Shown: one piece after another, positions 12,075-27,000 of the stretch | How the letters are laid out: each line of letters opens with the position of its first letter | Position numbering within the stretch: position 1 is the first letter of the stretch | Assembly: GCA_013399115.1 (NCBI GenBank) | Contig: VXAA01004301.1 | Coordinates: forward strand, 828,153-892,152 | Direction: 5' to 3' | DNA from: Anseranas semipalmata | Taxonomy: Eukaryota > Chordata > Aves > Anseriformes > Anseranatidae | Length of the DNA: 64,000 nucleotides | The notes under the pieces: model-generated | The model's input: only the letters and a program-made list of their open reading frames with translations | What the model was told of the DNA's origin: nothing | The model's database searches: none | Translations under genes and position numbers: made by a program

Positions 12075-15000
12075 CTGTGGAAAAGGCAAGAGAGTGTTAT
12101 CAAATGAGAAGAAAGGCAAAATTATACAGGACACAGAGCAAGCTTGTAAGTATTGAACAATTAATCTGTTTAATTACTGCAGTCTGAAGGGCAAATTACA
12201 AAGCAACTGGAAAAGCTGCAAACAACTTAGATTCTTTTTTGTTTGTGTTAATGTTTAACACACAAAATGAAGGACCGTGACAGATGTGTAGAAAAGGTAA
12301 ACTGGATGACCCAGTTCCCTCAAAAGAGAAGAAAGGATTATTCAACATGAAAGCAAAAGAAAAATAACTGTGGAATTCCACGGTTTATTAGCCTATTCCT
12401 TAGGAAGATTCAAATAACTTTAGTACTGCATAGAGAAATATTCTTTACAGAAACCCTGGACACGATAAAATATTTGACAGAGATAAACTTGCACTTCAGA
12501 GCATAAGACAATTGCAATGATGAAAATGCCCCCAAAAATTCTCTGCATAAAATACCTACTTGTCCACCTAAAAAAGCCAAAGGCTTCCTCTAAAGTATTT
12601 GTTGCCAATTGTCAAATAAATGGGCCCAAAGAGCAACGTGTTTCTGTCAACAGGCATCTTTTCCATGGAGAAGTCTTAAGTTTTAAAAGCAGGTCTTTGA
12701 GACAGCTCTGTAATATTTCAGCAATAAACTGGGCATATATGTGTGTGCGCATAGCAATTCAGCTTACAACACTGCTGTAATTCAATGACACTAAAAATCT
12801 GTTAAAAAATCCTTTCTATTCTGTGGTACATCTTGTTACCGATGGGCAAAAGCATTCACTTATTAAAAAACATTTTGACTTATTTTTAAAAGTAATGACA
12901 ATCTTTTTTCCTGTGGGTGTTTTTGGACTGTGGAAACTGCTTGTTTTCATCTACACTGTTGATTTTGAGCTACAGCAGAGTCATTTTCAGATATATTGAC
13001 TGCTTTCATATAGGGCCAAGGGCTAAATCAGTGTGTAACCAAAACAGCAAAGAGTCAGAAGCATGTTTCTACAAACTTTGCTGTTTCCAGGTTTCAGAGC
13101 TGCTGAGCGGATTCTGGTAAAGCATTAAAAAGAGCTTTAGTGGAACTCTAATATGCAATAGGGCTGATAACAGTATTTCCCTAGGCTTGAGGCAGAAAGT
13201 GTCATCAGCTAGAGCTACGCTCCAGCCACCCCTCCCACCAAATCAGGAGCACTTCATTCCCCTCACGAGTTACACATTTCATCAGGTGATTCATTAACAC
13301 TCAAACAACTCAATGCTCAAACAATTATTAAATTGTGAACTAGAAATGACTCCTGCTATGATACAAAGCTCACAACAGTGAAGTTGCTGGCATGAGAAAT
13401 TACAGCTTCCTCTAAGTGAAGTTTTTGTATGTACATTATCCCATTTAAAAGATTTAAGTGCTGTAAAATGTATAACTTGCAATGAGGCAATTGGTTGCAG
13501 GGGGGTTGGACTAGATGATCTTTAAGGATCCCTTCCTTCTATGATGTAAAAGTTCAGTAAGAATAAATTCCATCAATTGAACAGAAAGTTTTCTGAGGCT
13601 GTAACCACAATTCATTGCATCCCAGAGAGATTTTATATCTCAGAGGCAGCTTCTTTCAATTCCTTTCTTGATAAGGGTATCCTTATGTCTGCTCTTAGGT
13701 GGTCTTGTTTTCAGTTGAATTACAGAATGAGATTTAATTAAAAACATTTAAAGGTTTTCATTTTACTGCTAAAACTTTGATCTCTGGACTTCCTCCTTGA
13801 TATATGAACATCTTCCTACATTCAGAACAATTTTGGTTACGACTGTGATTTACCACTTCAAGAAGAAAAGATTCCTTCCAAATCTCTTCGTTTCCCTCAA
13901 ATGTAATTGACAATTTTTTGAGATGCTATTTCATAAGCTTGAGAGAGAGAGAGAAGCAAAGAAAAAACACATGGAAGAAGGATATTTTTGATTTTTAAGA
14001 GCAAGAGACCCAAGACATTTTTTCCAGGTCTGTGAAAATTTGTAACTGAAAAGTGGGATAGGATGACAGTGTACAAACAACATTGTTCAAAGGGCACTGT
14101 AGCAATCTTTCCTTAGTGGAAGAATACCATTGATTGTTCACCGAGGTACTGCAATCAAAGCAGACCAGTGGGCCAGTCTAAATCAAGCATCATTTGTAAA
14201 TGAGATCATTTACACAGTGATCAGTCGGCATTATTAGCAGACCATAGCAGCAAGACAATAAAAAGCACAGAGGCCCAAAGATGATGCCAAAGGGCACCAT
14301 CTTTGGCGAGGAAACTCGCTACCAAAACGGAAGAAGTATTAGCACTATCGTGATTATCATGAATCTTATAATCAAATTTTTTCTTCTAACTACAACAGAC
14401 CTTACCTGTTTAAATTAGCTTTCTCAGCAAAATTATGAATTAACCTTTTGCATAGGCTTAACTTAACTCACAATCCAAAGTTAAATGCCTAGTACACACA
14501 GAATTGCAGGAGCAAAATGGGAGACTTGATCAAATCCATCTGAGATTTTATAGATTGTGCTATTTTCAAAAGTTAGCTAAGCATAATATCCTAGTAAGAT
14601 CTTGAGCAAGGAAAGGAAAAAAAAGACCAAGAGAGTATAAACAGATGCTAAATATCTGTCAATACATTATCAAGTAGCTATGCTTAAATAGCTGTCCAAA
14701 GCACATTTCCTATACAAAAACACATTCTGTATATGAGGAAAAACAATTTTTCCATAAAAAAATAAAAATAAAACAAACAAAAAAAACCACCACCACACAC
14801 TAGCACACGTACATTTCCATTTACAGAAAACATCCAAACCACATATAACAAAACCTTCCTTAAAGCCTTTACTTGCATCCTGTTTACTTGCACACTTTGC
14901 AGGATGGAGCAAATACAGATGCTGTTTTACACTGACTACTATTTATTACTTTCACTGATGGCTGCCTTAGGTAGAACAAAATCCACACAGAGATAAGATG

Positions 15001-18000
15001 ATAGCATTTAAAATATGTTTACTAATAAGTATTATCGAAGGATAAAATTGCCATATCAAGACAACTTCAGATAAACTCCCAAGTGAATTCTTACAATTAT
15101 ATTTCCCTTGTTCCTAGCCATAAGAATGAACTCTAGTAAATAAAAAGAAACATCAAAGAACACTTACAATTTTTAAAATGCAACCACAGAACTTATTTGT
15201 ACAGTTTGCTACATTTTTATACCCCAACATCATATTTTACATTAAGTCCAGATTGTACAGTGGATTGGATTTAGATTTAAAAATGTATAAAAAACAAACA
15301 AACAGCAACAACAAAAAAACACTGGAAAGCTTTTAATTGAATTTGATTAGTCTATCAGCTTTACAACTTGAATGAACCCACATCTGGGGGAAATTGTGCC
15401 TCAGAGCATAAAAATAGGAAAAGAAAAAAAATTTTGGAATTAATCCTCCATTCAGCTTCACAGAAGCCTCTCTTTGAGGAAACAGCGTGCTAAGGAAAGG
15501 TAAATCAAGAATGACAGGGCTATCCAGATCTTTAGCTCCATAAATAGAAATTTTACTGTCCCTGAGAATATTTTGATTTTCTTTGTTTTCCTAGTGAAAA
15601 GTGAGGTTGGTGATGCCTAGCAGAAGCACAGATCCTGACAGAATGGACTAAGAAACCAAATTGTCACTGTAGATCCTTGTCTGTAGCTTAGAGGGAAAAT
15701 CTCATGCCCACTATTAGAAAGGAAAAAAGATAAATGCTAGATGAAGCACTTGATTTTGCTTTTTTTCCCTCACCTATAAAGCACACCCAAGCTAACCAGC
15801 CTTCAGACACTGATTCTTCTCTGTGTGTACTTGTCATCAGAAACATAACAAAACAAAAATTAATCCCTCTTTCGCTCCTAACTCAACCAAAGCCAGGGAG
15901 CAACTAACTCCCACAACCCCAGGCACTGCCTATCAAAAGTTACTGTCTCTCAGTCCCTTTTGATGTGCACTGGAAAGCTTCCTGCTACCCTGAGAGTCCA
16001 AAACTAATCGGTCATCCTGCCTTGGAATAAGTGTTAACTGCTACAGGGACAATATATGATTTCGTCTTTTCATCAAGAACATTTGATCATTTTTTGAAGT
16101 CACGTATTTTTAGGATAAGTTTTTTTAATACTACAAGTTGTGCCAAGACTTACTTTACTTCACGTCTCTCAGATAAAGTTTCTGAAGCAACTTGGAAGCC
16201 AACTAATATCAAAACCTTTTTTTTTTTTTTTAGTCTTTGAAGAGCTAGTCTCCTCTGTTTATTCACATAAAAGTATTAGTTTGTCAAAACAGCTTCATTT
16301 TTTTCATTAGAAGCATAGATACAGTGTAGAATTAATATAATGCCTAAGCCAAAAGACAGACAGCGCTGCATGAGAAAACTGAAGTCAACCAAATACTGCC
16401 AAGAGAACAGAGTACAACTACCAGATGGCAGCACATTCAGTTCTTAAGCAAGTCAAGGGAGTACTTCATGTGTTTAGCTTTCTTATTACATGCTCAGGAT
16501 GTGTTTTTGGACAGAATAATGTATAAAACAAACTTTTTCCATTCATTACACTGTTGAGATGAAATATAACGAAACAGAGAATGAGGACATCATGTACTTA
16601 ATTAAATTGCTTTCTACCACCTTACTCCTTAAACAAAAGGAGTACCAAACCCATGTATTCTTTAGAAACTCAGAATCACCCAGAGGTCTACAAGTTTTCT
16701 AGCTGCGTATGCGCTTCCACCATGAAAACCATCTGTCCACCTACTCTCAATCTCTTCTCTAGGCAGTAATAGCCCCTTTTAGTGGCAACAGCCATCCTCT
16801 GCTGCTCCGTCTCTTGGAAAGCTCTCCTCCATCACAGTTTGAATGTACACCTCCCATGTGACAGGAGAGGATGCCCTGAAAAATACTGGCAACTGCTGCT
16901 ATCACAATATCCCATGTACAACTCTCTTTTTGGGGGAGGGGGGGAGAGGGGGGCTCCAGAATGATTGTCCCTGTGGGCAAAAGACAGACATGCTGGTAGA
17001 CATACTGACGGCATGCTTCTGGCTCTCAGACACTAAGAATAATGATTCTACACACAGCTTGTTTAGGAAGCTAACAGTTTTCCAAGCTTGAATTCATTCT
17101 GTTGGTTAAATATATCATTACACACATTTTGCGCATCTAAAAACTTTATTATAATGCATTAGAAACAAATGAAATTTTAAGGAAGTTGAGAACTAAAGCA
17201 TTTTAACCTCTCTATATCATTCATACATATACTTGATCTAAAGCAATGTACCAACCAATCATCTATTCAGCTCACCACTCCAGGCTATTGTAGAAGTATT
17301 CTAAAATACTGCCATATATTTTAAAACGCGATTTTTACTGTTCTGAATTGCAGGTGCTAAGTCAGGTCATTATATTTCTACTTGCATACCTAGATATATA
17401 ATCTCATGTACTCTGCCCTGTTCTAGAATATGAGAGCCAAATATGAGTAAAGTTCCAGAACTTTTGGCTTTCTGCAAGAACTCAGCCCTAAAAATTGAGC
17501 TTATCTTCCCATCTCAAAGCCCATAATTTCCGTGAAGGTCAATAAGCCAATATTTTAACTGGTATCTCAGCACTGAAGGTTATTTCCAACAAGTATAAAT
17601 ACCTTATTTTTATGAGAGAACTGGATGCTCTACTGTATGCACAAAGTTATTTTCAAGTAAGAATTTCTGAATGATTCCCCTGTCTCCAGACAAGAGTGCA
17701 GATTAAAGAAATAAAAAGTATAACAGTGACATATACTTTTCCTGTCTCATGAAGTTAAAAGACCGTCTCTGTAGCCTGAAATGAATGACTAAATTATTTG
17801 ACTTAGTATTTCTGTTAACTAAACAGGCTTGTTAAATTTTTCCACTAATTTTCAAATTAGAATTTGGATTCTTCCAAGATGTATTTCTTCACCCAATGAG
17901 CACTGGATAGTTGCCCTTCTCCTCACAAAGGGCCTTCACAAACCTTTTATTCACAAAGTAAAACACAGAAGCTTATTATCAGAAAACTAGACAACAATCA

Positions 18001-21000
18001 CTACAATCAGTGTTTGTCATAGGCATTACATTAAACATAGAGGGAAGTAATTGTGCCAAATTTTACAGAGTTCATAAAGTCAAGTAAATCTGATTATAAT
18101 ACAGAATCTCAACAGGAAGAGTGAATTGGAAATGGTCTCCCCCTCCGCTATGTTTCTTCATACTGGAACAAAAAATTAGCTGTCAAAGATAAAATTTCTG
18201 TTTGCATACTACAACCACAACATTTGGTGTAGACTGCAGTTGTTGCTGATGCGTGTTTTCAAACACAGCAACATACAACACTCTCCACTACCGTTCCCCC
18301 CATCTTGCAAAGCAACTTGAATTTGGTTCATTAGAAAATGGAAAGAATGGCATATATAGTTTTGTAATATTAGAACCTGCCATAACATAAAGCTTAGTAA
18401 TTCATGAACTGAATATGTGCCAATGAGAGATTTAAACTGGCAAATGAATCTGGATTACATTCAATATTACAGCTAGATTTTTTGAAATTAGTTGTCTAGG
18501 TCGTCTAGCTATTAGAAAAACTAAAATGTAAAAAGCTGAACTACAATGGTATCTCAAAAGTATTGCAACATTTGCAATAATTGCAAAAGTAAGAAACATG
18601 TATACACAGGTCATATATTAACTTATCATATACCTACGAAGAACCATACTGAGCTGACAAATTATTTCAAATACTTACGGATAACACAAGACCGGAACTG
18701 CACATCGTTAGTACTGAGATTGGATTTTTCACTTGAAAGAAAGTGCCTGGTCTTGAAACACTACTGAAAACACAGTGAGGAAGAACCTATTTTCAAGCAA
18801 AAATATCATCCACCTCCAACTACTCTAAATCACTACAATAATATAAGAAATCGGGGGGATCCAGGAAAAAAGAAGTCCTGTGGCACTTCCCATCCACTTT
18901 TACTTTGTGCACGCAAAATGCTGTGGGCCCCATGTGAGCAAATACGCTGCAGGCTCTGCCAGAGCTAAAAGGGCTCCTGCTTGATTATGCACAAATATAC
19001 AATGTTAAATCAAAGAAATGCTCCCTGCCCATAACCAGAATCTTCAAGAGATGCCGTTTATGTGTGCTTACATTGCCGGCATATGCTGCACTGTCATTTG
19101 AGATTGAAGAACTTTTACTTTGCAGCGTCCTCAGTCGGGCAAAGCAGAGAAAGAACAAGAAGATATGAAGACTATGCAGCTCAGTGGAGTAAATTAATTT
19201 GTAACCTATCCACAAACCTCCTTTCCTTCCCGTTCTCCATTTACATCTCAAATCACACTATGGGTGAATTCAGTGAGTCATCTATCCCCCTCATTACACA
19301 GCAGAAGGTCTCAAAGCCCTTCATGCAAACTGTCACTTAAATGGCTCAAAAAAAATGCTACAATAGCCCTTAAGACTTCAAATATTACACATCACCCATG
19401 ACAGTATGGATGGAGCTCCAGGAAACAACATTGTAGTCATCAGAATAGAGATATTTTCCCAATGGTGACAACAAAATTGCTTAAGCTCTCAGGATGTAAC
19501 CTAATCGGTTCAGGAAAAAAATGGAAGTGATTAACTGAAAGATGCCATAGTATCTTTAAAGAGGTCAGAGCTCCAGTAACAGGCTGACCTTCTTAGCTGA
19601 TGCTATGATCTGGTGTTGGATCTCCCATAAAAAAAACATCTAGAAGGTTATTATGAAGACTAGAATCTCAGAAAGAGAAGAAAGTTCAGGTAGCAAATCT
19701 AAGAGTTAACAGCTTATACAAGATCTTGAATTTATATTGAGTAATTCATGAGTCAGTATCACAATAGCAGAAAGGAATAAAATACCTCCTCAATTCATAA
19801 AGAGATTTAATCTTCCAGTCCTTCAATCTAGAAGACAGCCTTTGTTGATGCAGCAGTTACTGCTACAAAAGGAGCTAGATAAGTGCAGAGGAAGTCCACA
19901 GACTAATATTTCCTATCTATTCTCATGGCTATGGTCAGAAATTTCCATAGTGGCCTAGAATATTCAACGGCCTCACTAATGGCTAGAAATCATTAAGTGC
20001 CAGATTAAGTGACAGTTCTACCATATGTCCAGTCACATTCCCAACAAACAGACCTAACATTGAAATAATCTGTCACAGTATTGCTTCAGGAAGAAAGACT
20101 GGGACTGGCAACTGATAAAACAATATATCTGTCCCTTAAGCTCCTTAGAGCTGAGGGTCCCAGGCACTAGCTTAGATAAGTTGTAGCAATAGGTGGTACA
20201 GCTTAGTTCCAAGAAGTATATTAAAAAAGTCAAAGCTGCTCAGACAAAAAGTTTCTTTACTTCCACAGCCACTATGTGACAAACGTTGGCATTGAGTGAT
20301 TATGAAACTGCTAGTGTCAAGAGGGATGACAAAAAATAAGGAGTACAATGTTGAACCAGCAAGGATATGTTTTGATCAGCTACTTGTGGCAGTGATCTAA
20401 GGGTTCAAGGGCATAGGAACCAGAAGAAAGTCAGATATCCATTATGCAAGTAGTGAAGATGACATTACTGGTGCTATTAGTGGTGGAGAAGCTGAAATAC
20501 TTTCAGATTGAGAGAGAGCTAAAGGCAAGTAATAGGACACACAACCAGAGATGACTGCGTCAGCAATAAGGTGTGGACTTAGTTCATCTGGCAAGCCTCC
20601 ACACTATTTTTAAAGTAACTTTCAACCAAACATTTTAAACTAACGTTTCAACAGGAAACAGTGACTTCTCCAGACAACTGGTTTCCCCAAAAAAAAGACT
20701 GGACACCTTTCCAGAAAGTATGCTTTAAATCAAACAATTATTAGTCACAGTGCAAAACTGTTCTACTGCTCTTGCAGGCTCAGCCATTTTATGCGTTCAG
20801 GCTGGCAAGTGAGCATACAAGCAGTCTTGTTGGAGGTGAACGGCCGGCTGCAGAACCCAGTCGTTTCTAAATCGGAAGGAAATAAACCCCCGTTGCAAGG
20901 CTGACTCCAGATCAGTACTTGGAGAGCTCACATCGCTAAAAGCCAGAAGCACCAGCATGTCAGGATATACAAACCGTTTCAAGTCTCTGATCCTGCTTTC

Positions 21001-24000
21001 CTGTCTCACTTTTCTTTTAAGGAGTTGTTGATAGTTAATTGGTTGAGTATGTTTCTGCCTCTCAAGTATACCAGTTTCTGTAGGTGAGCTGGAATCCAGC
21101 TGGTCAGAGTGCAACTGTCTGCCTTGTAAAGGCTTCTGATATCTCTTAGCGTCAGATTCATGACCACCATTTGCTAGGTACGATTATGAAATGCATTAAC
21201 CTCCAATACACAAAGAAACACACCAAGATTATAAAGCAGGAGCTTTTTTCTTTAGTATGTATCCATTTATGTAATTATGATTCTAATAGTAGTTTAATTC
21301 ATAACACTAGACACTTAAAAACCTTCTCACTTTCTAAAAGCCTTGCTGTGAAAATATCTGCTTTCATGTTAATTAAATTGAACCAGCCCAAATTAGCCAC
21401 TGGGACAATCCCTTGGTTTAAGAATAGAACTTGAGTCCTAGACTGATGAAAAAATAAAAGTGAAGCTCTTTACCACCCTAGAAAAACAGGAAAGCAACAT
21501 GTTTCCCTAACAAGCTGCTGCTTGATGACTTTGCTATGATACTCATAAACAAGTGATATTTTATACTTTTATGAATTCTTATACTATTATTTTTTCATGG
21601 CAAGCACTCAAAATTAACTGTTCCAAAACAGTTATTCTATTAAAGAAAAAGATTTTTTTTTTAAACTTACAATACATTGTGTTCTATTTCAAGCCCAGTT
21701 TTCCATCTATAACTTAGCCCTAGTTGTAGCAGAATAAAATTCCAGCTTTTATGACAGAAGACTTTTTTTGATCAATAGAAGTCAGCAGCAAAAGCATTTG
21801 TGGTTTTTCTCTGGAAAGCATTTGTGGCCACAGACTCAAAGGAGGAAGAAAGGGAGGGGGATTAACTCTTCAATGAAGGTCAAAAACATAATTTAAAAGT
21901 GAACCAAGAGGAGCAGCTGTGTCTGTCAGCACAATCAGGATTACCAGCTGGAGAATTTACCAGCAGTATGAAAACAATGCACACCAGATGTCAAATGTTG
22001 CAACTGTGAGTAGGAAAACATCTCTGGGCATGGCATTGTCATGCTAGTACTCATTACCAGACAGATTTCATATTTAGCATTTATTTATTAATTAGACAGA
22101 CACTACCATGAAGAAACAGTATTTCCTTAGACACAGCTTTTGAGCCTTACACTGTAAGCCAGAAGCAGGTGTGCACACTGTAATAATTTAACATTGTGCA
22201 TTCTAGAAATTTTTCTTCTTTCACTGTGAACACAACATAATGACTTTTGAATTAACTAATGAATACTAGAACATCCGCAGCTGAGCTTGCATTAGTTTTT
22301 ACTTAGTTCAGTCTGAGCTTTTAGTTTGAGTTTGGATTCTTTTCTAATGAAATCTAAAATAAACAAAACAAGTAAAAACATACCCTGTTCCATATTCAAC
22401 TGGAAAGAACTTGACATATGCCATGAAAGAGAGTACTTCACTAACACCTCTACCAGCATTTCCTTCACCAGCTTTTTATCTTCCTTCTCCTTCTGGAGCA
22501 TTCTTGTATTTTTTTTCCCTATATATTTTACTCCTCAAAGTAACACATCTGTTCCCAATGCTCCAACCAGCATCTTACCATTTATGCACCATTTTTGGTG
22601 CATAAAATTATCTGATGTCAATTTCCTTCTTTTGTATGTTTTTTTTTTAAATTATTTCACTCACATTCGCCATTATATTTCTCTCACAAATGAAATACGG
22701 CCCCCCCCCCGCCCCCCCCAAAAAAAGACAGAAAGATTTGGGTTTTGTAGGCCTCTCCCCCATCATGGTATTTGCCTTCTCCCTTCAGTACCGTATTCCT
22801 AAGCATAGGTGGCTCTCATCCTTCTTGGTTAATCTCTACTATTTGAAGTTAAAGACTTTTCCAGTTTCCATTGCTAAACTCAATTTTAACATATTATTTC
22901 TCTCATTCAAAAAAAAAAAGTAATTAGTCCCCAAGAAACTGAAAACATGGATGTTAATATCCAAATTGTATATAACAGAGGCTGTTCTAGGAACTAGCTC
23001 AAAGTTAGTTTCATCTCCTCTCCCTTCTTCCTTGATAGTGCAATTCTGTTATCTGGAGGAAGACGTGCCAACAGAAGAATACTGTACCACCCCAGATAAA
23101 CAGTGTAACTGAATCAAGCTGGATAAAACTATTCAAATACAATTACTGACAGTAGAAGGAATGAAAATACGTTTGTGGCACCTTTTCCTGACATAATACA
23201 TATGTTAGCGTAGGTTTGTTAACTGCTGCAATTGAAAAAAGGGAATCAGAAAGGCCCCATCAATAGATACATTTAATTTCTTCTGCACCCATTACTTTTT
23301 CCCTTCTCTCCAAGATATAAGTTTTTATATATTTCATGATATAAATTCTCCTTAACTTCTGCACTGATTGTACTGTATTACAACCTATTCTTCGTGGCTT
23401 ACCTTAGCTTTGCCATCCTGTGCAGACATATATCCTACACACATGCTCTCTGTTGTATGGCTCCACAGAAATTCCACTATAAAGAAAAATGCAAGAAGTC
23501 ACAAAAATGCAGTTTTTTAAATGTAAGATGTAATTTAACATATGACAGAATGAGAAAGTTACTTCAATATGAAGCCTCCAAGATGAGAAATACATAAATT
23601 CCAACTACAGTTAAAAGATACAACTGACTTTTAAAGCAGAGGCCTGTTCCACCCGTAAAGTAGAAGCAGATACAACTTGCATCAGCTTGCCTTCAACCCA
23701 GACACAAGCCCGCTACAGTAGCATAAGCTTGGATGGTGTACAAAGATTCTGTAGCACTGTAACACTATCCAAAAATAACCTGTAACAATCATTTTTTTCG
23801 CAGAACTGAGCTTAAATACATACAGAATTTGCAACCACCAAGGGGTAAATAGAGATTTGTGGTATAGTGGATACAGGAAAACATGCAGAATTAGTGAACT
23901 CTGAAAGATAAGTATTGAAGACATACAAAGATGTCTGGTGAAAGCAAAATAATCCTGCAGAAGAAGCTGGAGAGATGTTGGACGGAACCAGAACAATCCT

Positions 24001-27000
24001 GCACAATAAGCAAGAAAGATGCCTGGCAAAATTAGAGCAAGACCTGATCCTGAAAGTATGCTGAATGATATCATGAGCATATACTATCACCCCTTTTCTT
24101 TAGGGAGATGGTGAGGAGCATAAAACGTCAAAGGTAAGAGAGGAAAGATGAGAAGAAATTAGCCCATTTTGATTTTGGCTTCCCCATCAAAGCACTTTCA
24201 AGTCTGATCACCGTGACCTCTCGCACCAGCTATACACGGCATCAGCTCTGTGGTACTGTATACTCACAGCTCATTTAGAATATAAATGTTACAGACCAAC
24301 AGTTTTGTGTTTGTAGCAATAGTGATTTAGAAAACTAAACACCGGTAATGTGTACTGTTATAGCATGTTAATCAAGTAAAATGTTGTTCTGAAGTTTGAA
24401 AGTGGCCTGATTTGTCAGTCTTAAACAGCCCATTACAGTGATCTTCAATTCCCTGATATATGCACACACCCCCTACAAAATTCAGACAAAGAGCACATTA
24501 TTCACATTACTTCTCATCTAACGGAGCTTTATAATTGCCACAAAGTATTCTTCCTGCTTTACTTAGCAGACATTTTTCTTTCTGTTCATGAAGTACATAA
24601 TTTGGAAGGGGAACAGAATTGATAATCAGAATTCAGAGTGCACATTGTAAAGGGTTAAAAAATTGCAGTGAATTATAAATTCTTCTCTTGGATTACAGGA
24701 GCAGTTTTACAAGAATTAAATAAGATGCCATGAAAAGCTATTTTCACATATTTTATTGCAGAAAGACTTTCACATACTGTAAAAAGCATGTTTAGATGTT
24801 TTTAAAAACTCATTCATTCCTATTCCTCACATTCCTTTAATATGATTGACGGTCATAGCATAACGAGTATGCTTATCATTTGAACCATTATCCCTTGCAT
24901 AGCAATTAACCCTTAGTAGAAGATCAAAGTTTAGACAATCCCAGCAGACTTGAAGATTCTGACAGATATGTAGATATCGCCATAAAAGAAAAATGAACTT
25001 CATTTAACTATGCGATATGCTCCCCTGTAATAGATTCATGACAGATATTGCCAAAGGTTAGTCAAAAACTTTCAGTGACATATATTCAATGCAATGTAAC
25101 TGTGTTTGATGAGGCCTACCCCTCCCTAACACCCTAAAGGTTCAACCGTCAAGGAAAGCATTATTTTTGGCAGACAAAATTTATCTTTTAATTTTGAGAA
25201 GCTGGGCAACAGTGCAGGCCAAATACCCTCAAAATATTTCTTTGTCTTCAATAACTCTAGGCATATTCTTTAAGTTTTTAAGATTTTTTTTCCTTCTACA
25301 TTGTCCACCAAAGGTACCATATACTAGCATGCAACATGACCATTGCTAACTATTAAAAGTAATGGAATTACAACAAGAATCCTAAATTACATACTTATTT
25401 CTCTGAGGACATTTCAAACATTTTCAACTATTTAATCAATCACTTTCTTGCAATTTGTTTTGATAGTTTAAAAAATAAAAAAGATCATCCGTGTAATAGA
25501 GACAAAAGATTTCATTATTCTATACACCAAGTCGTTCAGTATTACACAACTTATCTTCAATCCAAACAACACAAATACTACATACGTTCAATTACAGATT
25601 AACTCAACACACGCTATAAGGCAGGAAATTTCTGCGCTAAAGAAAAAAAATATCTTTAGAATGAGCTGTGCTACAAGAATCTTATTTCAGTGGAAAGACA
25701 ATGAAAAATCAACAGTCTTTACTTATGATGTACAATGTATGGGGATTTTCTTCGTAAATTTTTGAGGAAAATCTTTAATAGGGACATGTTTTCTTACATG
25801 AAAGTCAAATATTAAATAAATAGAAAATATTACTCTCACTTCCAAACATAAGAAATTGAAGGCTAAGCTGATCTTATTTGTTCTTGTTTAATCAGACTTG
25901 TATTTTCATTTTCTTAACTCCTTTTTAGAGGTAGAATTTATGTGGTGGGATACTTTCCACTAGATCAATAATGTCACAATTATTCCATTCTTAAATTTGA
26001 AAATTGTAAATCAAACTTGCAACATTCTCTGTATGTTTAGCAACTTCACATCCTGATTCAGGAGTCAGCATGAGACCATCTTGGCTTTCAAATAGTTGAC
26101 AGACAATAGTAGGATGATTGTCAAAGACTATTTAATAGTCTACTTCTTCAAAAAAACAAGCTATTCAAGTAATAACTCCAAAAAATATAACATAAAAAAG
26201 CTATTTCTAAATCCTTTTCCCATCCAAGACTTTCAAAAGCCCTTTGCTGTTCATCACTATTACTCCAGAACTATCATCTGAATTGTAAGGATTCACCTCA
26301 CAAATCTTTGGTTCTTTGTAATAACAAAATAAATGTACGTGAAACTCTTACAGAAGTGATGTTGATTAAATGCATAAAGTGCACATCAACATTTATTGTT
26401 GGATTGAGAATCACAAATGTTATTAACTATATTGAGTGAGATTACTTACTAGAGTAAATGACTGGGGAGTGATATGATCAGGCTCAAGTTGAGCAACAAA
26501 GTAGTACACGATACCTAAAAAGTCTTGTAATGCAAACCAGCAAGGTACAGTATGAGAATAACATTGAAAGATAACACACACCTGACCCTCTGCAACTGTA
26601 ATAACTTGTTCTAACGTCCTGGAAGTCATGGAACAGCCAGTAATAACTACTGGAGTTTGTGTGGGTTCACCCATCATTAAGAATATATCTGCTAGCTCAC
26701 CTTTAGTGCAGGCTTTGCCTACTACTCTAGGATGGCTGTAAGCAGGCAAATGCTGGTTACACAATGCAAGGATTTAGTGGGATAAACATGAAACAGTAGC
26801 CTATAGATTAAAAAAATGATGCAATTCAAGAATTACCAGGTCAGATGCTACGACCTGCCTTAATACACAAATTAGGTGATTAAATTTATCGTATCAGATC
26901 TTAAAATATATGACAGCTACTTCAAATCCATAACACTACTGACAGCTGTTCATGAAGCACTTGATGAAACAATAGTAGAACAGAGGATTATACAAAGGAA

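Larger units (their letters stand above)
12075..23402 (-). other. TASP1: TASP1 intron before the last exon (about 11.3 kb)
   Basis: AT-rich intron without a further recognisable exon. It holds a short CR1 tail near 13.5 kb, a GA run at 13.94 kb, a G-rich run at 16.93 kb, a C-rich run at 22.70 kb, and an open frame of unknown nature at 20.8-21.2 kb. The remaining short open frames are consistent with chance. Confidence 0.85.

Noticed and set aside
22326..22802. 158-codon plus-strand frame
   Set aside because: It runs through poly-T and poly-C tracts, has Ser/Phe/Leu-rich low-complexity sequence, and shows no domain.
23682..24090. Hydrophobic 132- and 92-codon minus-strand frames resembling membrane proteins
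   Set aside because: They overlap each other in different frames and cover the 44-bp minisatellite, which explains their length and repeated hydrophobic segments.
26582..26735. Exon-like piece as an in-frame TASP1 cassette exon
   Set aside because: At 154 nt and with the phase of the upstream exon it would hit TAG after four codons, and the flanking TASP1 exons already join in frame without it.
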